Shown: positions 1 through 8,124 of the stretch, in pieces
How positions within the stretch are numbered: the stretch's first letter is position 1
How the letters are laid out: each line of letters opens with the position of its first letter
NCBI RefSeq assembly: GCF_051195255.1
Contig: NZ_JBNJLK010000003.1
Span: 124,001 to 188,000 of the forward strand
Reading direction: 5' to 3'
Source of the DNA: Falsirhodobacter sp051195255
Lineage (GTDB): Bacteria; Pseudomonadota; Alphaproteobacteria; Rhodobacterales; Rhodobacteraceae
Length of the DNA: 64,000 nucleotides
Program-made: the position numbers and the translations under genes
The notes under the pieces: generated by a model
Told to the model about the DNA's origin: nothing
The model's input: only the letters and a program-made list of their open reading frames with translations
Database searches by the model: none

Positions 1-996
1 GCATTGACGCTGGCGATCGTGCTGGTTCTGCCGCGTGTCACCACGGCCGTGCCTTCGGCGCTGGTGGCGATCGTTCTGGTCACCGCCATCGCCGTCTTCG
101 CAGGCATCGATGTCCCCAATGTCGGCGGGGAAGGGGAGATGGCGCCGGGCCTTCCGGGCCTGACCGAACTGACGGTGCCCCTGACCATGGAAACGCTGGC
201 GATCATCTGGGCACCCGCCTTGTCGGTGGCCTTCGTGGGCCTGTTGGAATCGCTCCTGACGGCCAAGTTGGTGGACGAAATCACGGACACGCGTTCGCAC
301 AAGGGGCAGGAGTCCTGGGCGCTGGGCGTCGCCAACATCGCAGCGGGCTTTTATGGCGGGATCGCGGGCTGCGCGATGATCGGGCAGACGGTGGTCAACG
401 TGAAGATCGGGGGCGGGCGCAGCCGCGTGTCCACGATCGTGGCGGGGCTGGTGCTTCTGCTGCTGGTCACGGGCCTGTCGGCCGTGATGGCGCGGATCCC
501 GATGGTGGCGCTGGCCGGCGTCATGATGGTGGTGGCGGTTCAGACGATGGACTGGCACTCGGTCCGGCCGGGGACGCTGCGGCTGATGCCGCTGCCGGAA
601 ACCTTGGTCATGGCGGCCACGGTGGTGCTGACGGTCGTCACCCACAACCTCGCCATCGGCGTGATCGGCGGCGTGGTTCTGGCCGTGATGTTCTTCGCCC
701 GCCGGGTGGCCCACGTGATCGACGTCCGGCGCCTTTCGGACGGCGCGCGGTACGAGGTGGAGGGGCCGCTCTTCTTCGGCTCCTCCAACGACCTGTTCGA
801 GCAGTTCGATTACGCCGGCGATCCGGCCCGCGTCACCATCGACCTGAGCCGGGCGCAGATCTGGGACGCCTCAACAGTGGCGGCGCTGGATTCCATCCGC
901 ACCCGCTATGCCGAGCACGGGACGGAGGTGACCTTCGAAGGGCTGGACGCCCGCAGCGCCGCCTTCCACGACCGCCTGACGGGCCGTCTTGGTTGA
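1..996 (+). CDS. SulP-family anion transporter, C-terminal part (cut by window edge)
   Basis: The reading frame is open from the first base, so the start lies outside the window; about 331 residues are visible. The visible part has several hydrophobic membrane segments, including the stretch around VATVVLTVVTHNLAIGVIGG, followed by a cytoplasmic STAS-like domain over the last ~100 residues (ending DRLTGRLG). This is the standard SulP layout: a membrane carrier for sulfate, bicarbonate or another anion with a C-terminal STAS regulatory domain. Substrate cannot be told from sequence. A GC-rich hairpin follows the stop codon. Family assignment is confident. Confidence 0.9.
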   Translation, partial: ALTLAIVLVLPRVTTAVPSALVAIVLVTAIAVFAGIDVPNVGGEGEMAPGLPGLTELTVPLTMETLAIIWAPALSVAFVGLLESLLTAKLVDEITDTRSHKGQESWALGVANIAAGFYGGIAGCAMIGQTVVNVKIGGGRSRVSTIVAGLVLLLLVTGLSAVMARIPMVALAGVMMVVAVQTMDWHSVRPGTLRLMPLPETLVMAATVVLTVVTHNLAIGVIGGVVLAVMFFARRVAHVIDVRRLSDGARYEVEGPLFFGSSNDLFEQFDYAGDPARVTIDLSRAQIWDASTVAALDSIRTRYAEHGTEVTFEGLDARSAAFHDRLTGRLG

Positions 997-1003
997 CAAG
1001 ACG

Positions 1004-1035
1004 GGGCCGCCCTGCCGTAACGGGTGGGGCGGCCC
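1004..1035. terminator. GC-rich hairpin between SulP and AbrB genes, possible terminator
   Basis: The arms GGGCCGCCC (1004-1012) and GGGCGGCCC (1027-1035) are perfectly complementary around a 14-nt loop, eight bases after the SulP stop. There is no run of T afterwards, so it may be a weak or Rho-assisted terminator, or only an mRNA-stabilising stem. Confidence 0.4.
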
Positions 1036-1062
1036 ACGGGCTTATGACAAAAGGATCCTCGG

Positions 1063-2133
1063 ATGAACGGCCGCATCACCTTCGATCACTGGCCCACGCC
1101 TTGGCGCTGGGCGGGACTGATCGCCTTGGCCTTCGTGGCGGTCATCCTGTTCGAGATGCTGCGTTTTCCCGCGGCCCTGCTTTTGGGCCCCATGCTGTCC
1201 GCGATCTTTTTCGCGATCTGCGGCGGTGTGGTGCGGGTGCCGCAGGGGGCGTTTCGTGGCGCGCAGGTCATCATCGGTCTGATGATGGCCGCCAGCATTC
1301 CGCTGGACCTGGTGGGGGAGTTGCGGACCGAATGGCCCGTCTTCGTGTCGGGCATCCTGTTCAGCGTCGTGGCCGCGGGCATCCTTGGCTATTTCATGAC
1401 GCGGGCGAAGCTGTTTCCCGGCACGACGGCGATCTGGGGCTCCTCCCCCGGGGCGGCGGCGGCCATGGTCCTGATGTCCGAAGCCCATGGCGCCGACATG
1501 CGGCTGGTGGCCTTCATGCAATATCTGCGGGTCGCCTGCTGCGCGCTGCTGGCCACGATCCTGGCGCGCACGATGGGGTTGGACCCGTCCGCCCCCGCGC
1601 ATGACTTCTTTCCACCGACGCCCTTGGGGCCGGTGGCGCTGACGCTGGCCGTGGCGGTCGGGGTGGTGGTGCTGGGCCGCTTTGTGCGGGTTCCCGGCGG
1701 GCCGCTGGTCCTGTCGATGCTGGCCGGGGTCACGATGAAGGCCGTTGGGCTGCCGCTGGTGCTGCCGCCCGCGCTTCTGGCGCTGTGTTATGCCGTGGTC
1801 GGCTTCGGCGTCGGCCTGCGCTTCACCCCCGAGGTGGTGCGCCACGCCGCACGCGCCTTCCCGCGCACGCTCGCCTCCATCCTGACGCTGATCGCGGCCT
1901 GCGCGGCCTTCGGCTATGTCCTGCACATCGTGGCGGGGATCGATCTTCTGACCGCCCTTCTGGCGACCAGCCCGGGCGGCGCGGACACGGTGGCGATCAT
2001 CGCCTCCTCTCCGGGCATGGACGTGGACGTGCCCTTCGTGATGACCATGCAGGTCGGGCGGTTCCTGTTCGTGGTGCTGACCGCGCCGACGCTGGCGCGT
2101 TACCTGTCGCGCGGGGCCCGCACGGGCGCCTGA
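1063..2133 (+). CDS. AbrB-family (PF05145-type) integral membrane protein, probable transporter
   Basis: A 356-residue, highly hydrophobic protein made of two related halves with many membrane helices and short glycine- and proline-containing loops (GSSPGAAAAMVLMSE in the first half, TSPGGADTVAIIASSPGMD in the second). That duplicated pattern matches the AbrB/ammonia-monooxygenase-like membrane family. Despite the name these proteins are not DNA-binding regulators, and their substrate is unknown. The start is ATG. The 3' end overlaps the convergent MFS gene by 34 bp. Confidence 0.8.
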   Translation: MNGRITFDHWPTPWRWAGLIALAFVAVILFEMLRFPAALLLGPMLSAIFFAICGGVVRVPQGAFRGAQVIIGLMMAASIPLDLVGELRTEWPVFVSGILFSVVAAGILGYFMTRAKLFPGTTAIWGSSPGAAAAMVLMSEAHGADMRLVAFMQYLRVACCALLATILARTMGLDPSAPAHDFFPPTPLGPVALTLAVAVGVVVLGRFVRVPGGPLVLSMLAGVTMKAVGLPLVLPPALLALCYAVVGFGVGLRFTPEVVRHAARAFPRTLASILTLIAACAAFGYVLHIVAGIDLLTALLATSPGGADTVAIIASSPGMDVDVPFVMTMQVGRFLFVVLTAPTLARYLSRGARTGA

Positions 2134-3548
2134 TCCATGCGGACGGTGCGCAGCGACAGGGCCGCGATCAGGCCAACCACCGCCATCGCCGCCGCGCCCA
2201 GATAGACGCGGGAAAAGGCGTGGGACCAGTCTTCGGGCGTGGCCTGCTGCAGGGGATCCATGCCCGACGCCAGCACCGCCCCGTAAACGGAGATGGCGAT
2301 GGCCGCACCCCCCATCCGCGTCAGCGTAACCGATCCCGTGGCCGCGCCCACATCCCGCCGCGGGGCCGAAAGCTGCACGCCCAGGATGGGGGCCTGCTGG
2401 CCCAGCCCGATCGCGATGCCCTGGCCCAGCAGCACCAGCGCGATGGCCCACAGCGGGGTGCCGCTGCCCATGCGCGACAACAGCAGCAGCATTACGACGC
2501 TGACGGCGGTTCCGGTGACCAGGAAGGGCTTGTAGACGCCGGTGCGCGCGATCAGCCGCCCGGCCGCAAGCGATCCGGTCGCGATCCCGCCGGTGATGGC
2601 GATGAAGAACAGGCCCGCATGGGCCGGCGACAGGCCCGTGGTCATCTGCAGGAACAGCGCGTGGAAGTTCACCATCCCGATGGCAATCCCGCCCGAGGTC
2701 ATGGATACGATCAGCAGGCGCGGATAAACGGAGTCGCGGAACAGGCTCAGCGGCAGGATCGGCTCGGGTGCCCGACGCTCGATCTGGATCCAGAGGAGGG
2801 CGGCGATGATCGCGACAACCGGGGGCACCAGCGCTGCCGGTACGCGGAACGAACCGAAGATCTGCCCGCTGTCGGCCCAGACGACCAGCGCGGTGATCGC
2901 CACGGCCAGCGTGGCGGCGCCCGCCCAGTCGATGACGGGGCGGCGGTCGGGGCGGATGCGCGGGAGCAGCGTGTAAAGCCCAATCAGCGCGATCAGGGCA
3001 ATGGGCAGGTTCACGAAGAAGATCGACCGCCAGCCCAGGTGATCGGTCAGCACGCCGCCCACGGTGGGCCCGATGCTGCCCGACGCCATGAGGACGAGGC
3101 TGGCGAAACTTTGGTATTTCGCACGTTCGCGCGGCTCGAACAGGTCGCTGTTGATGGCGAAGATCGACACCATGATCCCGCCGCCGCCCAGGCCCTGCAG
3201 CACGCGCGCCGCGATCAGCTGGTTCATGGACCCCGCCGCCGCGCAGGCGAGGGAGCCCGCCGCGAAGATCGCGACCGCCGTCATCATGACGTATTTGCGC
3301 CCGAACAGATCGCCCAGCTTGCCATAGATCGGCATGATCGCGGCCGTCGCCAGCAGATAGGCCGAACCGACCCAGCTGAACCGCTCCATCCCGCCGAATT
3401 CGCGGATGATGGTGGGCAGGGCGGTCGACACGATCTGGTTGTCGAGCGTGGAGATGAACATGCACAGCATGAGGAAGCCGAAGACCACGCGGCGCTGCCG
3501 GTCGGACAGGCCCTGGCCGTAGGCGGGATCGGAGGATGTGGCGGACAT
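2100..3548 (-). CDS. MFS drug-efflux-type transporter, DHA2 (EmrB/QacA-like) family
   Basis: About 482 residues with roughly 14 predicted membrane helices. It opens with the family's first-helix motif (MFISTLDNQIVSTALPTI), followed by the loop motif GKLGDLFGRKYVMM and motif C-like VLMASGSIGPTVGGVL. These are hallmarks of proton-driven multidrug exporters of the DHA2 group. A TTG lies two codons upstream, but the ATG used here is preceded by an AAAGG element and is preferred. No EmrA-type partner or TetR/MarR regulator is adjacent, so substrate and regulation are unknown. The last codons overlap the AbrB gene tail to tail. Confidence 0.88.
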   Translation of the reverse strand: MSATSSDPAYGQGLSDRQRRVVFGFLMLCMFISTLDNQIVSTALPTIIREFGGMERFSWVGSAYLLATAAIMPIYGKLGDLFGRKYVMMTAVAIFAAGSLACAAAGSMNQLIAARVLQGLGGGGIMVSIFAINSDLFEPRERAKYQSFASLVLMASGSIGPTVGGVLTDHLGWRSIFFVNLPIALIALIGLYTLLPRIRPDRRPVIDWAGAATLAVAITALVVWADSGQIFGSFRVPAALVPPVVAIIAALLWIQIERRAPEPILPLSLFRDSVYPRLLIVSMTSGGIAIGMVNFHALFLQMTTGLSPAHAGLFFIAITGGIATGSLAAGRLIARTGVYKPFLVTGTAVSVVMLLLLSRMGSGTPLWAIALVLLGQGIAIGLGQQAPILGVQLSAPRRDVGAATGSVTLTRMGGAAIAISVYGAVLASGMDPLQQATPEDWSHAFSRVYLGAAAMAVVGLIAALSLRTVRMDQAPVRAPRDR

Positions 3549-3683
3549 TGGCAAGGAAACCTTTCGCGTCTGGATCAGTGGGGCAGCCCGCGCACCCTGT
3601 CAACAGCCCCCATGGCCCGAAAAAGGCTTTGCGGCTTCGGGACCCCCACCCTACGCTGCCGCCGACGCAAGAAGGAGAGCATG

Positions 3684-4427
3684 ATGAAAACCGTTCTGAT
3701 CACGGGCGCCACCGCCGGGTTCGGCCGTGAGACGGCCCGCCGCTTCGTCGCGGGCGGCTGGAAGGTCGTGGGCACGGGCCGCCGCGCCGAACGGCTGGAG
3801 GAGTTGTCGGACGAGCTGGGCGCGGGCTTTCACGGCGTCGTGTTAGACGTGACGGATGTGGCGGCCATGCGCGTCGCCCTCGGCCGTTTGCCCGCCGAGT
3901 TTGCCGGGATCGACCTGCTGATCAACAACGCCGGTCTGGCTTTGGGCATCAACCCCGTGCCGGACGTCGAAGTGGACGACTGGTTCACCATGATCGACAC
4001 GAACACCAAGGGCCTTGTCGCCATCACGCAGGCGCTGCTGCCCACGCTGATCGAACGGCGGGGCGGGATCATCAACCTGTCCTCCGTCGCGGGACGCTGG
4101 CCTTATGCGGGCGGCAACGTCTATGGCGCGACCAAGGCCTTCGTGAAGCAGTTCAGCCTGAACCTGCGCGCCGACCTGCATGGCAAGGGCGTGCGCGTGA
4201 CGTCGCTGGAGCCGGGCATGGCCACCAGCGAGTTCACGCTGGTCCGCACCAAGGGCAGCGCCGAGGCGCATGACAAGCTGTATTCCGGTGCGAACCCCCT
4301 GACGTCCGAGGATCTGGCCGAAACGATGTGGTGGATCGGCAACCTGCCGCCCCATGTGAACGTCAACTCGCTGGAACTGATGCCCGTCAGCCAATCCTTC
4401 GGCGGGCTGAAGGTGCATTACGACTGA
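3684..4427 (+). CDS. Short-chain dehydrogenase/reductase (YdfG-like)
   Basis: A 247-residue classical SDR. Visible motifs in order are the nucleotide-binding TGATAGFG near the N terminus, the NNAG motif (LLINNAGLAL), the catalytic Ser in INLSSVAG, and YxxxK as YGATK. The N terminus and the C-terminal ELMPVSQSF stretch resemble the 3-hydroxy acid dehydrogenase YdfG group, which uses NADP with serine and 3-hydroxy acids; substrate is inferred only. Two ATGs are adjacent (3681 and 3684); AAGGAG at 3672-3677 is better spaced for the second. The 3' end overlaps the convergent peptidase gene by 10 bp. Confidence 0.9.
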   Translation: MKTVLITGATAGFGRETARRFVAGGWKVVGTGRRAERLEELSDELGAGFHGVVLDVTDVAAMRVALGRLPAEFAGIDLLINNAGLALGINPVPDVEVDDWFTMIDTNTKGLVAITQALLPTLIERRGGIINLSSVAGRWPYAGGNVYGATKAFVKQFSLNLRADLHGKGVRVTSLEPGMATSEFTLVRTKGSAEAHDKLYSGANPLTSEDLAETMWWIGNLPPHVNVNSLELMPVSQSFGGLKVHYD

Positions 4428-5452
4428 AGAAAGGGCAGGGGCACGGACAAGGCGGGGATGGTGGCCGCCCGTGCCTCGGCCGTGTTCCAGCCGGTGGTCG
4501 TTGCGGCGGCGAGGAGGGAGTGGATGATCGCTTCCTCCGTCGCCTCGATCGTGGCTTCGAACAGCGGCGACATCGCGTCATTCGAGAGTTCCAGCCAAGC
4601 GGTCAGGGCGGCGCGGCGTTCGGGCGTCCGGCGCAGCGCCTCGGCCGTGGAAAAGGCCAGCGCGTAATCGCCCGAGCCGTTGGACAGGGCCGCCCCCGTG
4701 CGGGCTAGTCCGCCGAAGGCGCGTTCGGCCAGCCGCCGCAGGTTGCGGTCCGACAAGGGCGCGTCCGTCGCGATCACGATCATGATGGATCCGTCGCGAT
4801 CATGTTTCGGGTCCGAGGCGACGGCCCGCCCGTCGATCTTCAGCAATCCGCCGAAGTTGCTTTGCACCAGAACGCCGATCGTCCACCCCTCCACCACGCG
4901 CGACGACGTGCCGATGCCGCCCTTCAAGCCGAAGGCGACGGTTCCGGTGCCCGCACCCACCGCGCCTTCCGGAACCGGGCCGGTCGTGGCGGCGGTCAGG
5001 GCGGCCGTGATCTCCTCCACCGTGGGGCGCCCCGCGCGGATGTCGTTCAGGCGGCTGTCATTCGTTTCCCCCACCACGGCGTTGACCGAGGTGACGCGTT
5101 CGTTGTCCGGCTGCGACAGGGTCCAGTTTAGCGACGCCTCGATCGCGCGGCCGGTGGCAAGGGTGTTGGTCAGCAGGATCGGGGCCTCGATCTCCCCCAG
5201 CTCTTGGATCTGGGTGGCGCCGACCAGCTTGCCGAAGCCGTTCAGAACGGCCAGCGCGGCGGGTGCCTTGTTCTGGAACAGGTTTCCGCCGTGGGGAAGG
5301 ATCGCCGTCGCGCCGGTGCGGATGCGGTCGCCTTCGATCACGGTGGAATGGCCGACCCACACCCCGGATACGTCCGTGATCGCATTCAGGGGGCCGGGGG
5401 CGTGGCGGCCGAGGATGATGCCAAGATCGCGAAGGCGGGGACGGTTGGTCAT
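4418..5452 (-). CDS. P1/S58-family peptidase (DmpA/BapA-like aminopeptidase)
   Basis: 344 residues. The N-terminal part (ITDVSGVWVGHSTVIEG) and the central segment GLKGGIGTSSRVV are typical of the S58 family. These N-terminal-nucleophile hydrolases autocleave before a Ser in the GTSS region and act as L- or beta-aminopeptidases. The nucleophile region is intact, so activity is plausible. There is no signal peptide, so it is likely cytoplasmic. It lies convergent to the SDR gene with a 10-bp overlap, and downstream of two tiny reading frames on the same strand (5511-5629) that may share its transcript. Confidence 0.88.
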   Translation of the reverse strand: MTNRPRLRDLGIILGRHAPGPLNAITDVSGVWVGHSTVIEGDRIRTGATAILPHGGNLFQNKAPAALAVLNGFGKLVGATQIQELGEIEAPILLTNTLATGRAIEASLNWTLSQPDNERVTSVNAVVGETNDSRLNDIRAGRPTVEEITAALTAATTGPVPEGAVGAGTGTVAFGLKGGIGTSSRVVEGWTIGVLVQSNFGGLLKIDGRAVASDPKHDRDGSIMIVIATDAPLSDRNLRRLAERAFGGLARTGAALSNGSGDYALAFSTAEALRRTPERRAALTAWLELSNDAMSPLFEATIEATEEAIIHSLLAAATTTGWNTAEARAATIPALSVPLPFLQS

Positions 5453-5510
5453 TGCGGCAGCTCCTGTCTGGACGCTGCCGGGTTAGCGGCCCGTTCCCCG
5501 CGCCGCAAGA

Positions 5511-5573
5511 TCAGAGGACGTAGACCAGGATGAGGATGACGACGGCGGCCGCGGCCAGCAGGGAATACCGCAT
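5511..5573 (-). CDS. Tiny ORF: 20-residue single-helix membrane peptide
   Basis: The frame encodes MRYSLLAAAAVVILILVYVL, which is essentially one hydrophobic membrane helix with a positively charged N terminus. Its ATG overlaps the TGA of the preceding 18-codon frame (TGATG), suggesting translational coupling, and an EcfG-type promoter sits upstream. Its own Shine-Dalgarno is weak. It is too short to judge by homology. It could be a stress-induced small membrane protein or a chance frame. Confidence 0.35.
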   Translation of the reverse strand: MRYSLLAAAAVVILILVYVL

Positions 5574-5629
5574 CAGGCGCACGCCCCAAGGGGATGGACG
5601 AGGGGTGGGAACAGATTATCTAGCGTCAT
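5573..5629 (-). CDS. Tiny ORF: 18-residue leader-like peptide
   Basis: Encodes MTLDNLFPPLVHPLGACA. An AAAGGA element sits about six bases before the ATG, and the start is about 25-30 nt downstream of a GGAAC-N16-CGTT promoter. The stop codon overlaps the start of the 20-residue membrane peptide. It may serve only to couple translation of that peptide. Not recognised; coding status is inferred from signals alone. Confidence 0.3.
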   Translation of the reverse strand: MTLDNLFPPLVHPLGACA

Positions 5630-5658
5630 GCCATTTCCTTTTTCGCTTGCGTCGGGCC

Positions 5659-5683
5659 AACGAAGCCGGGCAAGAAATGTTCC
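5659..5683 (-). promoter_or_regulatory. EcfG-type (general stress sigma factor) promoter, GGAAC-N16-CGTT
   Basis: On the minus strand GGAAC (5679-5683) is followed after exactly 16 bases by CGTT (5659-5662). This is the consensus recognised by the alphaproteobacterial general stress sigma factor EcfG. It points toward the two tiny ORFs and the S58 peptidase, and lies immediately upstream of the oppositely oriented HWE histidine kinase, a class of kinase that often feeds this stress pathway. Confidence 0.6.
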
Positions 5684-5707
5684 TGTTGCCTTGCGGAGTT
5701 GCCATTT

Positions 5708-7300
5708 TTGCCCAGCGTCACGGACCGCCTCGACGTCTTGAACGCCCTCGGGATTCTGGACACGCCCGCCGAACCGGAATTCGACAACATCGTCATCGTG
5801 GCGCGGTCGCTTTGCCAGGCCCCCGTGTCGCTGATCAGCCTCGTTCACAAGGACCGGCAATGGTTCAAGGCGCGGTCGGGTTTTGATCCGCAGGAAACGC
5901 CGCTGGACCAGTCGGTATGCTTCCACGCGGTCGTTGCGGGCAACCTGCTGGTGATCCCGGATCTGACGCAGGATGCCCGGACGCGTCACAACACGCTGGT
6001 GACCCAAAGCCCGCATCTGCGGTTTTACGCCGGGGCGCCGCTGATCCTGGACGGCGTTCCGATCGGCACGCTGTGCGTGATCGACACGGTCCCGCGCCCC
6101 GATGGGCTGACCCCCGATCAGGCGCAGGCGCTGTCGGCGCTGGCCGAACAGGTTGTGTCGCAGATCCGCGCGCGCGAACGGGCCCGCCGCTGGATGGCCG
6201 AGATCGAGGCCCAAAATGCCCTGCTGCGCGTGTCGGCGGATCATGCGACGGCGCTGATCCGGCTGGGCGACCGTCTGCAGGGCCTCACCTCGCAGGAGGA
6301 GGTGGTGGAGGCGGGGTCCGCCATCATGGCCGAAACGCTTGGGGCCACGCGCGCGGGGTTCGGCATCGTCGATCCGGAACGGGAAGCGGTGGTGGTGCAT
6401 CCGGAATGGCGCGCGCCGGGCGTCACCTCGTTGGCGGGGCTGCACCAGTTGCGGCATTACGGCACCTTTGTCGACGATCTGAAGCGTGGGGAGCTGGTTA
6501 TCATCCCGGATGTTCAGACCGATTCGCGCACGGCCCATCACTCCAAGGCGCTGACGGCCATCGGGGTTCGCGTTCTGATCAATGTGCCTATCCTTCAGAA
6601 CGGACGGCTCGTTCTGCTGGGATTTGTGCATTACGACTGGCCCCGCGCGCTGAGCGATCACGACGCCACCTTCATCCGTAACGTGGCCGACCGCATCCAG
6701 TCCACGATCGTGCAACTGCGCGCGGTGGACGACCGGCGCATCATGAACCGCGAATTGGGCCACCGGCTGAAGAACACCTTTGCCATGATCACCGCCATCG
6801 CGCGGCAGACCTTTGGCGGGCAGGACCGGGAAGCGCTGAAAAGCTTCTCCTCACGTCTCGTGGCGGTCGGGGCGGCGTATGACCTCCTGGCGCATGAACG
6901 CTGGCAGGCGACGGATCTGGCTGCGGTGGTGGGTGCCTCCATCCAGTTGGCGGGCGGCGACAAGCGGATGGTGGCGACTGGCCCGCGCGTGGCGCTGGGG
7001 GCCGATGCGGCGATGACCGCCTCGATGCTGCTGCACGAGCTGACCACGAACGCGATGAAATACGGCGCGCTTTCGGTGCCCGAAGGGCAGGTGCGGATCG
7101 ACTGGACGCTGGAGGGCGAGAACGTGTGCCTGTCCTGGAGCGAAACGGGCGGCCCGACCGTCACCCGGCCCTCCCGCAAGGGGTTCGGCTCGCGCATCGT
7201 GTCCATGGGCTTGGCCGGAGATGGAGAGTCGGAGGTCGATTACGCCCCCGAGGGTTTGCGCGTCCGCGTCCGCGCCCGCCGCGACAAGCTGGGGCCGTAG
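5708..7300 (+). CDS. GAF-GAF-HWE sensor histidine kinase
   Basis: About 530 residues without membrane segments, so a cytoplasmic sensor. Two GAF-type domains (about residues 20-160 and 180-340) precede the kinase core. The H-box is RELGHRLKNTFAMI with the phospho-accepting His near residue 352. The N-box is LLHELTTNAMKYGALS and the later WSE completes the HWE signature. No receiver domain or adjacent response regulator is seen. HWE kinases commonly act in light, redox or general stress signalling. The start is a TTG; GCGGAG at 5694-5698 is well placed for TTG 5708 but too close to an upstream in-frame TTG at 5699. Confidence 0.88.
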   Translation: MPSVTDRLDVLNALGILDTPAEPEFDNIVIVARSLCQAPVSLISLVHKDRQWFKARSGFDPQETPLDQSVCFHAVVAGNLLVIPDLTQDARTRHNTLVTQSPHLRFYAGAPLILDGVPIGTLCVIDTVPRPDGLTPDQAQALSALAEQVVSQIRARERARRWMAEIEAQNALLRVSADHATALIRLGDRLQGLTSQEEVVEAGSAIMAETLGATRAGFGIVDPEREAVVVHPEWRAPGVTSLAGLHQLRHYGTFVDDLKRGELVIIPDVQTDSRTAHHSKALTAIGVRVLINVPILQNGRLVLLGFVHYDWPRALSDHDATFIRNVADRIQSTIVQLRAVDDRRIMNRELGHRLKNTFAMITAIARQTFGGQDREALKSFSSRLVAVGAAYDLLAHERWQATDLAAVVGASIQLAGGDKRMVATGPRVALGADAAMTASMLLHELTTNAMKYGALSVPEGQVRIDWTLEGENVCLSWSETGGPTVTRPSRKGFGSRIVSMGLAGDGESEVDYAPEGLRVRVRARRDKLGP

Positions 7301-7321
7301 GGGAACCGGGGCGGGGGCCGT

Positions 7322-7342
7322 TTGGTTGATCTGGACAACCAA
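7322..7342. repeat. Inverted repeat before the PRC-barrel gene
   Basis: The arms TTGGTTG and CAACCAA (7 bp each, 7-nt spacer) lie between the kinase stop and the PRC-barrel Shine-Dalgarno. It could be a small operator or an RNA stem in the leader. No T-run follows, so it is not an obvious terminator. Confidence 0.35.
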
Positions 7343-7353
7343 CGGAGGACATC

Positions 7354-7695
7354 ATGGCCAGCACCACCATTTCCAGCCGTGACGTGAATGGCACGGCCGT
7401 CTACAGCCCAACCGGCGATCATCTGGGGCAGATCGACCACCTGATGATCGACAAGAAAAGCGGAACCGTCGCCTACGCCGTGCTGGGCTTTGGCGGCTTT
7501 CTGGGCCTTGGGGAAGGCCATCACCCCGTGCCGTGGCAGAAGCTGCGCTATGACACCGAACGCAACGGGTTCATCACCGACCTGACGAAAGATCAGCTGG
7601 AAGGCGCGCCCGCCCGCACAGATGGCTGGCAGGATAACCGCGACTGGGCCACGACCTTCTACGGCTATTACGGCGTGGCGCCTTACTGGATCTGA
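7354..7695 (+). CDS. PRC-barrel domain protein
   Basis: 113 residues. The first ~75 residues form a PRC-barrel (NGTAVYSPTGDHLGQIDHLMIDKKSG then a hydrophobic VAYAVLGFGGFLGLGEGHHPVPW), the fold of the photosynthetic reaction-centre H-subunit tail and of RimM. The C-terminal part is aromatic-rich (YGYYGVAPYWI). Stand-alone PRC-barrel proteins in alphaproteobacteria are often stress-induced, but their biochemical role is unknown. A strong GGAGG precedes the ATG. The stop codon abuts the convergent DUF1178 stop. Confidence 0.85.
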   Translation: MASTTISSRDVNGTAVYSPTGDHLGQIDHLMIDKKSGTVAYAVLGFGGFLGLGEGHHPVPWQKLRYDTERNGFITDLTKDQLEGAPARTDGWQDNRDWATTFYGYYGVAPYWI

Positions 7696-8097
7696 TCAAT
7701 TCGTGCGGCGCGTCGGCACGAAGGGAAGGGGGGCGACGGGGATGCCCTCCTCGATCAGCTGGCGCGCCTCATCCAGCCGCGCCTCTCCGTGAATGGAGCG
7801 CGAGGGGGCATCGCCGTCGTGCATCCGGCGGGCTTCGGCGGCGAAGTTCATGCCGACGTAATCGGAATTCGCTTCCACATGCCGTCGCAGATCCGCGATG
7901 ACCTTTTCCCGGTCGGAAGGCGGCGCCTTCGAGGCCGTTCCAATTGACGGGGCCATCAGCGACTTTTCCACCTTGGCATCGCCGCATTCGGGGCAAGCGA
8001 CATGGCCTGCCGCTTTCAGCGCGTCAAAGGCCGCGGCTGACTGGAACCAGCTTTCAAACCCGTGCCCTTGCGGGCATTTCAGTGCGTAACGGATCAT
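7696..8097 (-). CDS. DUF1178 family protein
   Basis: 133 residues. The N terminus MIRYALKCPQGHGFESWF and the CPECGD motif around residue 35 match the DUF1178 family; the cysteines suggest a small metal-binding ribbon, which is inference. The rest is charged and soluble. It lies 27 nt downstream of the Nudix gene on the same strand, a pairing consistent with a two-gene operon. No biochemical function is established for the family. Confidence 0.85.
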   Translation of the reverse strand: MIRYALKCPQGHGFESWFQSAAAFDALKAAGHVACPECGDAKVEKSLMAPSIGTASKAPPSDREKVIADLRRHVEANSDYVGMNFAAEARRMHDGDAPSRSIHGEARLDEARQLIEEGIPVAPLPFVPTRRTN

Positions 8098-8124
8098 CCC
8101 ACACCCCTGCGACGGCGCGCAGCC

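Noticed and set aside
7302..7322. GGAAC...CGTT before the PRC-barrel gene as a second EcfG promoter
   Set aside because: The spacer is 12 bp, not 16-17, so it does not fit the sigma factor's geometry.
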